A DNA stretch of 64,000 nucleotides. Source: Branchiostoma lanceolatum (Eukaryota; Chordata; Leptocardii; Amphioxiformes; Branchiostomatidae). Every line of letters starts with the position of its first letter. Position 1 is the first letter of the stretch. Below are positions 47,811 through 59,359 of the stretch, piece by piece. Both the position numbers and the translations under genes were made by a program. A model generated the notes under the pieces. It was not told where the DNA came from. It worked only from the letters and a program-made list of their open reading frames with translations, and did not search any database. The stretch is from the NCBI RefSeq assembly GCF_035083965.1, contig NC_089726.1:6701501-6765500 (forward strand). The letters are read 5' to 3'.

Positions 47811-50800
47811 TCAGTTTGCATCTTCAAAGTGCAGTAGCTTTTTTGCCTCGACAACCAAGGCTTCAGTTCCCCGAGGGACTTTCTCCCTGCAGTACCTGTG
47901 GGGAGAGACAGGGGCATATTGATGAGTTATACATCATTGCCTATGATGCAAATGCTAATATTATGTAATATTGAGAAATCATGAAATGCAAGACACAAAA
48001 ATGCCTTACAAACATACTGGCAGTAACATCTACTGTCATATGATGCTGCCAGGTATATGCTATAAGACCACCACATCAAAAAGTATTGAGGCCCTCTCAA
48101 GATAGACTAGCCCCCTAGTATGTGACCTTGGTACTGCAGCAGAACTTCAGTTTTTTCTATCTTTTGACCTGGATGTGCTATTGATTTTTTTGTTGGCAGG
48201 TAGCTTGTGATGTACTAGTAAAGAAGTGCAGTACCCCGGTAAGTTATGGCCCCCAAACAGCTTGTGGGTTTTTTTTCATTTTTGTTATACGGGTGGTTTC
48301 TAGAATGGACACATATTATCACTGTTCAAAATACTTCTTCAAGCCTGCTTGCTTGCTGCTTGCTGGGAAACCTACAAATGTACATGTAGGAGGAACAAGG
48401 GTTACCTACAAAACTTTTTGAGTTGGACACTTCCAGGTTTATGGGTTTTGTAGACTATGTCACTAACCTCTTTAAGTCGTATAAAATCTTGTAAAATACA
48501 AATTGGAAGGGGAGGTAAGAAATATAGCATTACAGAACCTACACATAATCTTAAAGTGCGTGTGTCATCCATGACAATAGAATACAACAGTTTCTTATTA
48601 CAAGCAACCATCATAAATATTGTTCAACGAACAAAGACGTTTGTACAAAATATACACCATTCTGATGTTATTGAACATCGATAGAATCTTACAAATCATA
48701 CTTCCACTTCTTCATTCCAGCCGCCAGGTAATTAAATTTTTGTAACTCACGACGTCAAAATAAACACAGCAGTTGGTTCGGAACCTGGTACCGTCACACT
48801 TAAAAACATTCTTTTAAGAAGCAAGCAGTCAATCATCATAAATTACATACAATTACGAGTTTCCAGTTTTGTTTGCTTTTGTGCTTCTAAAAAGAACGTT
48901 TCCAAGAGTCGTGGCACCAGGTTCTGAACCGACTGCCGTGTTTAATCAAGAACTGGAAGTATGATTTGTAAGAATCGATGTTCAATATATATATAACATC
49001 AGAAGGGTGTATAGATGTATTTTGTACAAAACTTTTTGTTCATTTAACAATACTTGAATGTGCACTTTTCTGATGGTTGCTTGTAAATCAGGAACTGTTG
49101 TATTTCAGTGTCATTTGTGACACAAATACTTTAAAAAATTTACCTTTCATCCAGTAGATTTTAATTGACCAGCATTTTACATGACAAAGTGAACGATCAA
49201 GATCTTAATTTTATCAAATAAAACACTCAGGCTATGTGTACAATGAATAGCATAACCTTATTACAAATTGATTTAGACCAACAGGAAGTCACTAATGCTT
49301 TTTACACAAACTTTCTCCAAACTCCCATCTACATGTACACCATGTTGCACAGGTACTCACCACAGTTCCTGTAGCTTTGGGTGCTTCATGGCTGCCCTGA
49401 CCACAGCTTGAAAGCCCTCGAGTTGCATGGTGATCCACCTCAGCTCCAGCCTCTCCAGACTTGGCAGACGGCCGAGTAGTTGCGCCAGGACCAGCGCAGC
49501 CTCGTTGCTCAGGTGGAACGACTGCCACCCTGCTCCCGACATGTTTAGCTGTTTGAGCGCCAGCATGGGTTCCATGCTGCTCGCAAAGTTCTTTAAGCCC
49601 TCTTCTGAGATCGGGTTACTGCTGATGTCCAACACTCTCAGATGGCCCGAGACTTGGTGCAGTCGTCCCGCCAGGTCGGCAACTGCTACGTCGGCCAGCT
49701 CGTTGTAGCTCACGTTGAGGTTTGTCAGGTCCCTCGCCTGGTGGAGAGCTTTGCCGAAGTAGTAGATGCCGTGGAAGGAGATCTCGTTTCCGCTGACGTT
49801 CAGAGATTTCAAGTACTGCAGCTGCACCAGGTTTTCTTCCAGGGCTTCCATGGTTTCGTTGGTGGCTTCGTTGTAGGCAATGTTGATGACTTCCACCGCG
49901 GTGTGGATGAGGCTCTTGACGAGGAGCGTGATGTTGTGGGAGCCGATCAGGCAGCGACTGACATCCACCACCCTCAGCTTGGGCAAGTGGCAAACATTCT
50001 GAACCAGGTCTTCCCAGCACCCTCTATAGTTCCAAGCGTCCACTTCATTCTGAGCAAGGTGCAGCTCCTCAAGTTGCTTCATGTGTTCGAGCGCCTTGCC
50101 AATCGTCTCGATGGTGTTGAACGTCGGCGACACGTCGCACATACGGAGGATCCTCAGCGAGGGCAGGTCGACCAGCTTGTTGACGAGGTTAGAGACTCCG
50201 TTACCAAGCTCGTTGAAGGACACGTCCAAGTCTTCGAGGGGGACGTGGTACAGGTACTCAGCCATGGCTGTCACATCCTCGCCACTCAGCCCGCAGTCTT
50301 GTAGCTTTATCGTGGTAAGGCACGGGAGGTACTTGAAGTTAGCCGCCACCCTCGCTAACCTCCCTCCCAACTGTACATCTTGCATAGTCAAGCTGGTGAA
50401 GCTCTCGGACGGTTTCAGGAAGGCAAAGGACAACCCGGTGAATCGTCTGGCATCCCCGGTTATGTGGACAGAGCAAAGTTCTCGGAGACAACCCAGCGGC
50501 TGGTCCAGAAGGCTCAAATCTTCGCATTCTTTTTCCAAACAGCTACCAAGATGTACAGTGAGATTCTTCAAGTGGGGGACATAGTGGAGAATGTTGAATA
50601 GGTACTCTGGTTTCTTGAGCGAGTAGTCGTGGAATGACAGGGTAAGGTCAGTTACAGCACTTTTGGTGCCCTCCGTGGCTGTGAGACATAGGAAACATTG
50701 TAGGGCAACACTTTCCTGCGAAGGGACCCCCATCCAATCTAACCTCACTCGTCTGGACAGGAAGTCAAGCATGCAACACTGACACAGCTCCTTTCTGACA

Positions 50801-52767
50801 GGGCTTTCATACAGACACCTCAGACAGAGGACGATGAAGCTTCTGAACTCTTCAAACTCAGCAGTTTGCAGCTGCTCACCATAGTAGGCTTCTTCGTGCT
50901 CTCGGAGCTCATCTGCGTATATCTTTGCCAGATGAGAGAGGATGACTTTTCCCGCATTTGCTGTTGTACCGCAGGCGAACAGAATGACATTCTCGAGCGC
51001 CAGGGCATCTTTGACTGTGTTGAAGGGCAGATGCTCGTGGGGACCATCTTGTGGCAGTCTTGTAGCAAGGTACCTTCCTGCTACAAACTCCTGCATCGTT
51101 GTGTGCGAGAAGAGCAAAGTTGACGGTGCCATGATGTCAAGCGACTTCGATCCCGATCTCAAGATGCCAAGCTCTAACAACAGGTTGATGCCGTCCTGAA
51201 TCGGTTCCAAGTCACAGAGGTTGAACATGGCTTTCTTCCCAAGAAGCCCGTCCATCGCTATCTTCCCAAACGGATTCAGGACTGCCTCGACGTCCAGTTC
51301 TTCCCTCGTCAGCTCCTTGTGATGACGGATGACGCAGGACAAGAATTCGCTGTAGAGCCGAGTCATCGTCTCCGGAAACGCCTTCTTTGGGTTGTCGTCC
51401 CACAGGACGCACAGAAGCCAGATGTGCAGGGAGGTCCGCTTCACGTCAACGGCAGTCACATTCTCGTACTGCTTCAGAGCTGCGATCAGTCCTGCTGCCT
51501 TGTGAGGGTTATCTGGAAAGTAGTTGTGAAGCAGCCTGTACGCACTCCGAATGGAGAAACCGGATATCTCGACTCTTGTGTCCATCCACTGCATCAGGTC
51601 TGGATAGTTGACGGGACGGGCGAAGACGATCACGCAACTGTCGGGGAAGAGCCTGCCCTGAATCAGCTTCCTGATGTCACCGTTGATGTCGGCACGTTCG
51701 TCGTAGCCGTCGATGAGAAACAGCGTCGACCACTGCGTTTCCTCGTCGAGAAGGAAGGCTTTCACGCTTTCAACGGAAGCAGCTGCCAGTGGCTGTGGAA
51801 ACTGCCTTCTCAGGGTGTCCCACAGGGTATCTTCAGCAGTGACATCTAGCAGATTTATGCTGAAGAGCAACTGGAAACGCTCCACTAGAAACATCCATCG
51901 CCCCCTGCTCCACTCTACAGGTACTTTGTTCAACAGAGTGGCCTTTCTAACCCCTGGGATGCACTGGAAGAAAATACGTCTTGGACCGGGCAGTCCCTTA
52001 CACTCAAACACGTCTTCGAATCTCTTGAGGCGGACCCTGTGCATGTCACCGGGCCTCTTTCCTTCCTGCAGGACTTCGTAATGTAGACTGACGTCTCGCA
52101 CGTCGACTAAGAACTTGCTATTCCACGGCAAAGGTGTTATTTGCTGCATGGTGCTAATGTAATGTTTGGCTAATTCATCCCTCACAGCATGGATTGAAGT
52201 GTCGGAGGTTGCAGAGGGCACCTCCCCTTTCTCTGCATAGGATCTGAAAGGACTATGGGGGCTGGTGTCCCCACTACTCTGGCCATAAACAAATCGTTCC
52301 CCTCCAATGAGAATGTCTATTGCCCTCCTCGGAGGTTTTGAACTACTGTCTGTGTGCTCAGTGATTTCCTGGTTAAGACTTGCGTTAGGGGAATGGGGAA
52401 AGGAATCATCCAGTAGACTTTTGAGATCAACTCCACTTGGCATTGGACTTATGCTCGCGAGGCTGGTATAACTTGAGGGTGATGCGAGTGATTTGGGACT
52501 GAGACACTGGCCACTTTCCTCTTGTTCATCAGAATGTACGTCAGCTCCACTGTCTGATGATACCTCGGCCTCTATCTTAAGACTAGGGGAGAGCAGCATG
52601 TTGTGACATTTGTCGGTAGTCTGTTGCAGGCACGGGGACTCCTCCATCTTAACTGTTCTATTCTGCCCACCCGGCGCTACAAGACAGGCCCTGCTATCTA
52701 GGCTTTTCCTCCTCTTCTGCAAAGTCTCTTTTGATTGTCCGATTCCTACAGGCAACTGCCTTCTCAT
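47811..52767 (-). CDS. NACHT-LRR (NLR-type) protein with degenerate P-loop
   Basis: One large exon, 52767 down to 49361, ends at donor gtgagt and joins in phase 2 to a last exon, 47895 down to 47811, for about 1163 residues. If the large exon were read through, a stop would come at once, so the splice is preferred. Residues 1-190 are Ser-rich, probably disordered, with no visible death, CARD or DED domain. A NACHT-type region follows (about 260-430): Walker B LFLIDGYDE (349-357) is good, but the Walker A position reads CIPGVRKA (269-276), so two of three glycines and the Thr/Ser are lost and only Lys is kept. A helical region follows, then ribonuclease-inhibitor-type LRRs (about 700-1135; e.g. 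LEDLDVSFNELGNGV, LKSLNVSGNEISFHG). NLRs are cytosolic immune or scaffold proteins; amphioxus has many. The ligand is unknown. A 5' exon may exist: an acceptor lies about 60 bp upstream of the ATG. Minus-strand ATTAAA at 47672-47677. Confidence 0.85.
48555..49120. repeat. Long imperfect foldback in the NLR intron
   Basis: The left arm (about 48555-48835) and the right arm (about 48885-49120) are diverged reverse complements. Pairs include gaatcttacaaatcatactt with aagtatgatttgtaagaatc, ggttcggaacctggt with accaggttctgaacc, and gcaaccatca with tgatggttgc. The only intron inside the NLR coding region contains it. Confidence 0.75.
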
Positions 52768-54869
52768 CGTCGCGTTGGAAGTGGGATTTCAGTCGCTGCG
52801 TTTCTGCCATTCTCATCAGCACCTGCAGGGACAAAATGTAGACATATACATGTAAATACAGATGTCAGAAATGGATATAATCAAAACTAGCACCAATGGG
52901 TAGAATTGAATGAAAAAAAAAAGATTTCTACTCTGTGGATATCATTGCACAATGACATGTCTGACAAAAAGTCAGCTTCTCAGACCCAATATCTAAGATG
53001 ATTAAATCATGATCCTGGAAATGTCCTAAGATGGATCTGGCCATGCTTGCTTGATGCTTGGTACAATGAAACTATAGGATGGCTGAGCAAAAAATTGAAA
53101 TAAAAATTTACATGAAATAGCTGTCTGATATGGTATTTATTTGTCTATATATGCCTTTATGGCTTATAATTTCTGTCACATTTTGACCCCGAATTGAACG
53201 GTTTAGTTTTACTCTAACTTCTAAGCGTTTAATGACTCAGCTGGGAAGGGATATCATAGAAAAGCCCATATATGGTCCCAGATGATGAGAAAGTTGGAAA
53301 ATAAGGGGGCTGGGGCAATCAGGCTGCACTATATCATGGATGATGACACGACCCACAGCGTTTACAATATGTACCTGGCCGTACCATGGAGAGTGTGGAG
53401 TGTAATTGATACTAACAATAGTTCTGCATGGTGTGTAGTTGAGCTGGTGTATTAACAAGCATGACAATGACAAAAGACCCAATTTTCGCAAGTCCAGACC
53501 TGGTTCCTGACGTTCGTTCTTTTTTTTTTTTTTTACCTGAACCTAAGCGTTTTTACAAGTCCAGATCAGGTCCAGGATTTAAATACGCAGCACTATAATC
53601 AACATACCTACAGGTAACACAAAAAATTTTAAGAATATGTTAAGTAGAAAACGAACATGAGAAAAACCATGTAAACACCGCTGCTGTCAGACAAGGTTGT
53701 TTTCATGCAGGTACACGGCCATGATGGTGACGGGACACTGTCTCCTATCAATTACGCTCTAACATATGATTGGCATTGCACATGAAAAGGAAATTTTGTA
53801 GAGAGATGTCGAAGACACAGTAATTCCAAGTATACAGGACTTGGACCTGATCCTCTGGACCTGGATCGAACCTAAGCCTGTACCTGAATTTTATGTAACA
53901 GTACCCCTAAGCACAGATATGTCAATAAACAGAACAAAGAAGTGCAATGTAAACTACACATTCTTAAATCAACTATTCAAAGCCATCATTTGTTAACAGA
54001 GTGTGAAATACAGGAACCCTGTTTTGAATTTCATGACTCAGATCAAAGATGTATTGTAACAGATATCCTTTGCCAGTGGCCGACCAAAAAAAGGGTGGGG
54101 TCGGCAGTTTTGGCCAGAGTTGGTCGAGTATTCCTATTCCTTGTCAGGTCTGTCTGCCATGACTGTGTTCCTGACTTTATTCATAGCAGAAAGGACTTCA
54201 AAGGAGGTTTAAACCTCTTTGATTACTACAGGGTGTCTTCTGACAGAAAAGACTCATGATTCTGCATTCTTCAGGATTAGTCATTGAGAGATGTGGTGAA
54301 GGAGTTAGTCACAAGAGTGCTTGACAGCCTAAAGTTGCCTTGCACAGACTTGTACTAAGCTTAGTCATCATGCATGGGAGACAACAATGGACAACTTACA
54401 GTCACTAAAGCAGATTCATATTGTTTACCTGGCCAGCGACAAAATGAACTGGGAGAAACTTACAGTCCCCCACTGTGCAGCTGACCAATGATGATGATGA
54501 TTAGTCATACTCATACACACAATCATGCAGTGTACATTTCTCAGAAAGCTAGGATTCTAGTAAGCACTAACTTTATAATATATTACACAAACTGTTCACC
54601 TTCAAGAAGTGTTTTGGAACAAAGTTGATGAATTTGCCTGCTACAAGTGCATGTATTTAAAATACATTTGGAGCATTCACAATCACATTAAAAGTGATCA
54701 ATCACATCAAATGAATCGGTTTGACTACATGTACCAAATCAATGTACATGTATATCAATTTACAAACACACACAGACACACACACACAATGACACACACA
54801 TACAAGCATGCACACACATGCACACACATGCACACACATATACACAGACACAAGCATTCACACACGTAA

Positions 54870-54901
<32 letters not shown>

Positions 54902-57575
54902 TTGTAGACACTTCAGTTCAAAATTATGTTCTTGCGCTGGGTTATTAGTCAGCAGTTTTTTCTAGGTGAATTGCCAGCTCAACTGCCACAATGATGTATA
55001 CTTCACACAGCCCCTCATAAAGCCATATATAATGTAATTAACAACCAGGTGGGGTCCAGGCCATGGCAGCCTTCACCTTTCCCCAAGATACAAAAGGGGG
55101 GAGGGGGGCAACAGTTTGGTTGCACCACCGGAAATACATTTTTTTCTTCACGCCAGCAGCCACGTGTCCTTGTCTTCAATTTCTTCGACTTCAAGGGCAT
55201 GCCCTTGCCCTTGTGGCCTCACGAAAGCGGGGTCAGCCTGACCAGCTTCCTCCATAAACCCTGAGTTCGGCAGATCCACTGGAAATTTCCATCGTCCTCC
55301 ATTCAACTGCGCCATAATATTTGCGCCATGACGAGAAAATAGCTTCCTGTGATCGTTCACAGCAAAGTGGCGGCTTCATAATCCATTGCTAGCCTTCTTT
55401 ATTTATCTCTAAACGTGATGTTGTAGCCTACCTTAAAATCCAACAACATCTGACGTTCTCAACATCGTCAGCAAGGGAGCTGTATTTTCAGAGCACTGCG
55501 GCTGAATGTAGCTGAATGGATAGACCGGTACCGGACAGGACTATGCGCCTGTGCGCCGGGTGTATATACTTTGTTGGGTCGCGGTCAACAAAAGACTGGG
55601 CACAACTAGTCACCACCGGAACCGGCCACTTGATATTCGTCCTGCGTTCAGAAAGAAAAAAAAACGCCCGTAAAAACGCCACTGAATCGACCTATCGACG
55701 AACGGGACGTCCGGTGATGACGAGGTGGCGCTTTTTTGCTTGGTACCTACGTCCTCTCTAAGCCACGCCCATAACTGTCAATCAAACGTCCCTGAGCACG
55801 CGTGCAAAACGTGACTAACGTGTCTGGCGGAGTTGCGCAATCCCTGGCTCTGTGTAATCCCAGCCGGCTGGCTAGGTCGTTGGGGACAAAAGAGGAGAGC
55901 TCGTATACTTCCCAGCAGTCAGTCCAGAATGTATCCTTATGTGGCAGTGCTTGCAATACACATCCCACAATATGACCGACTAGAGTTCCACGACCTCATA
56001 CCTTCGCCAACTGATGTTAGTCGTTACGAGTGACATATCATAAGACCCATCAAAAATGTCTCTGATTTATTATGCAAATAATGAACTCATTTGCATGAAT
56101 TATATCAGTTAATCATCTTCTCTACAAAAGAAAACACAAGTTGCTCAAAGTATGAATGTCTCTTATCTTAGCAAAGGAGCATATTGTAGCATTGGCGTAT
56201 AAATTATGTAATGAGGCCCTAATTTGCATGATCTATGTCTAATAATGTCAAATGTCCACATTTTTATCTGCTAAATCCTGCAAGCATGAAATCCCCACCA
56301 TTTATATCATTTGCATAATTACATAATGAGTTATTGCTGGTCTGCCTTAATACCTGTCCCAGGAGGTGTGAACAAGGTGAACATACCAGGATGGCTAACA
56401 GTTCACCAAAGAAATTAATTTTGAGCCTTTGATGCAATGAATGTTTCTGGCAGTCAATCAAAATTCGCAATTCGACCAATTAGCTGCAAGGCATTCAAAT
56501 TTGTGCACTACCAATTAATTAGAGGCTTGACCAATGAGAGATCGGCTGCATGTCGGCGTCAAATATTTGCATTTCTACGTTTGATGTGGAGGTGGGCGGG
56601 GCTACATGATCGGTCTATTGTCACCACCCACCCAGCAACTGGTGCCCTTTTCTGCAGCTGATTAGAGGTTTGTTACAGCTGACCAACGAATTAACATTGA
56701 AATAAGACACCATTTGTACTCTTAAGCAACCAGAAGACGACATATGCAGCCATCTACATCGCTGCCACTTATCTTTATCGATCAGTAAGTTTTTCTGTCT
56801 CTATATCTCTAGACATAAAAGTGTCTTCTACACAAAGAAGCGATGCTTGTAAGTCATATGATATATGTGTATTGCAAAGCAGGCGCAAAATCAGCACTTG
56901 CACGGCAAACGCATCCTACTTTTAGCCAGATTGAAAGGGGAGGGGGAGACTTTTGTGAGCTGAGACGAACTTGATATTGCACAAAAACGTTTTGAGAAAG
57001 AACGTGTTTGATATTTCCCTAAAGACTTCCAAACATTGAGACTTCCATACACTGTTCAAATGGCTATATAACACTAGTTAGATAGACCAGGTTCCCAACA
57101 TCAAAGGTTTTGGCGAACTTGAATCTGTCTATTTACATGTATGTTACCGCAGTGAAAGATACCTTTCATCTTCGACTTCGTGACACCAAGTCTTGTACAG
57201 ATCAGTAGAATTGGATTGGTCCAGTTCATAATGCTCTTCAGCTTTCGTGCAAGAGATTTGGCACATATAATAACAATGCATATACATGTATCCCCATGTC
57301 AACATAGGAATTTGCTGTGTTGCAACTAAATTCTGAGAGTTTCCAGTTCGGTTTGAAGTGGCTCTCAGATGGATGAATTCATGTCTATATCTCTAAGCTT
57401 TAGATTTCAGATTGTTGAAAAGTTTCAAATGTTATGGTATATTCATCTTTCATGATGTTCATAGATCATGAAATATCTGACTTCAGAAATAATTGAATTT
57501 TTGTTTCAAATTTTCCATATCTAATACTTGATGCATCATTTTCCAGCTGAAGAATCTGTGCCAACCACTTGAAGA
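52768..57575. other. Spacer upstream of the NLR gene and of rolling-stone gene 2
   Basis: I see no recognisable gene. It contains a pair of blocks with gaacctaagc and aggtccagg words at 53490-53580 and 53820-53900 (similar words also at 34980-35040), and a CA/ACAC microsatellite at 54768-54900. A G/C-rich area at 55050-55360 and several AT-rich tracts follow. A minus-strand open frame at 55148-55360 (70 codons, with VEEIEDKDTW near its end, then a possible donor) might be a first exon, but it does not join in frame to the NLR gene by a good acceptor. Confidence 0.5.
54768..54900. repeat. CA-rich microsatellite
   Basis: Imperfect (CA)n with GA, TA and TG interruptions, ending in an uninterrupted run of about ten CA units. 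Confidence 0.9.
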
Positions 57576-59305
57576 ATGCGGACGACATCGCTATCAGAAG
57601 GCTCTGTTAGGGGATGGCGGAACAGGTGTTCCATGGAGTGGCCCAACTACAGCTCGTTCGTTACATCACCGGTAATGGTTAACAGTTCAAAATATTTTCC
57701 TAACTTGGATATCAATGTTCTTTGTACACAACCAAGTGTTTTATTCAAGACCAACGTTTCGGTGACCGCCTGTCACCTTCCTCAGGGCAATTCTCACTGG
57801 TTCTGAACATCACGCAGTGCGAGAAGCTGTCGCTGCTAACGGATGCGGTCCCAAACGGAAAATATTTGGTTGCGTACAACGAACTTTGTTATCAAGTGAC
57901 TTACCAACAAGATTAAACTGTTCACCTATTAACTTGTTTACATTTCTACCCATTGTCTACATTGGCTATCGTCGTGATAGTGAACAACACACTGTTTTCT
58001 CTCAGTATCATTTATGATTTTAGATAAAACCCTCTAAAATTCAAAATCCCTAGCCGACATGTAACGCTAATTGAAAACAATAAAACCAATATTGTACACA
58101 CGTAATTGTAATACCTTGGCCACGGCCTGTTATATATCCTTCAAAAGTGCAAAGCTTGGTATACTAGTGTTACGTTAATTGACGTCTGTGCAATGTTGGT
58201 TTTTCATACCGCTAGATTTATATGCTAATCCTAGTGTGTTGCGCCGAATGGTGGTTAAACTGGCTAACGTTAGCTGGTTCTATTCATTCAGATTCGGAAT
58301 GCGTCTCTTTGTACACGAATAACGGGCGGGGGGCGACATCGACTTCCAACAACCTTTGACCCTTTGGTGATGTCATACTGGCGTGAATAAAACTCACGTA
58401 TCCAGAGCGATTGGGTCAGAAAGCTTAGGAAGACTGGGCGAATGAGTCGAAAATTTCGATAAGCACATTCTTTTTTTAGTTGGAGGACAGTTTAATTCTT
58501 CATAACGACTAAACGTGTTCTATTCCAGTGGTTTGCCGATCAACGGGAGTTTGTCATCTACCGTGCGGTGTGCGCCCTGGTCACCCTGAGTATCCTGGTC
58601 TACAGCATCCCCACGGACAGCAACAGGTGGTACACGTACTTCACCAACTGGGCGTACACAGCTTTCGCTCTCCACTTCTGCTGGGCCGCTGCCGTCTGCT
58701 TTCTAGACTACCGTAACAACCCTGATAACAAGCGGGGCAAATCGAGGGGTGGCCCGGCTAAAATGGCGTTGAAGATCGGCTGGGTAATCTACAACATCGC
58801 CATGCCAAGCGCGTTTTTTGTCTCGTTTGAATACTGGGTGTCTCCTTGGCCGGTGACTCTCGGTTTCCGCAGCTTTTTGCGTCACACTCTGAACTCCATC
58901 ATGGCAGTCATGGACATCATGGTAAGCGGGATCCCTTCACGTCTTGACCACGTGGTTTTCAGCGTGCTCTTCGGAATCGTCTACAACACCTTCGTGGTTC
59001 TATACTGGCTGCTCGATTGTCGTGGATACTTCGGGAAACCGTACATTTATTCTTTCCTGGACCTCAACACGGTTCCGCTCCAAGCTGTTGTCATCATGAC
59101 CGGTAGTAACTTTGTCATCATGCCGGCCGCTCACGCCGTCGTCTGTCTCTTGTACCAGACCCGCCTCGTGCTTTTGGCCAGGTTCAGGAAGAGGACAGCC
59201 CGCGAGGTCAAACTCACGCCTTGGCAGAAAAGCATCATTCCTATTGAAGTCCATGAAGATGTGGTCATGGATATGTTATCGAGTACAGACGAGCAGATTG
59301 TGTGA
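57576..59305 (+). CDS. rost-like: Rolling-stone-like multipass membrane protein 2
   Basis: Exon 1 is 57576-57671 (32 codons, donor gtaatg) and exon 2 is 58529-59305 (acceptor tattccag), joined in phase 0 for about 290 residues. The junction SFVTSP | WFADQREFVIYR corresponds to FYTTP | WLMNQAPFLVYR in gene 1. About six membrane segments are visible: FVIYRAVCALVTLSILVYSI, WAYTAFALHFCWAAAVCFL, IGWVIYNIAMPSAFFVSF, SIMAVMDIMVSGI, HVVFSVLFGIVYNTFVVLYW and VIMPAAHAVVCLLY. YFTNWAY and RHTLNSI are family-like. Function as for gene 1: known only from Drosophila myoblast fusion; not assigned here. A type 1 GAAAC-core repeat lies in the intron. Exon 1 is short and poorly conserved, so its start is less sure than exon 2. 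Confidence 0.8.
57713..57875 (-). repeat. GAAAC-core repeat, type 1, best stem
   Basis: On the minus strand it reads CTGAGGA, A, GGTGAC, loop AGGCG, GTCACC, GAAACGTTGG. This is the only type 1 copy here with a fully paired stem and an intact GAAAC. It lies in the intron of rolling-stone gene 2. Confidence 0.8.
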
Positions 59306-59359
59306 AACATCACTTGGAGCCTCGTGGCATACCTATCTTAATAACAACAGATGTTTTGG

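Noticed and set aside
49427-51849. Plus-strand open frames of 80-220 codons across the NLR exon
   Set aside because: They are shadows of the long minus-strand reading frame.
57576-57806. Single-exon protein with SVLFKTNVSVTACHLPQG at its end
   Set aside because: Past 57671 it translates a type 1 GAAAC-core repeat; the donor at 57672 ends the real exon.
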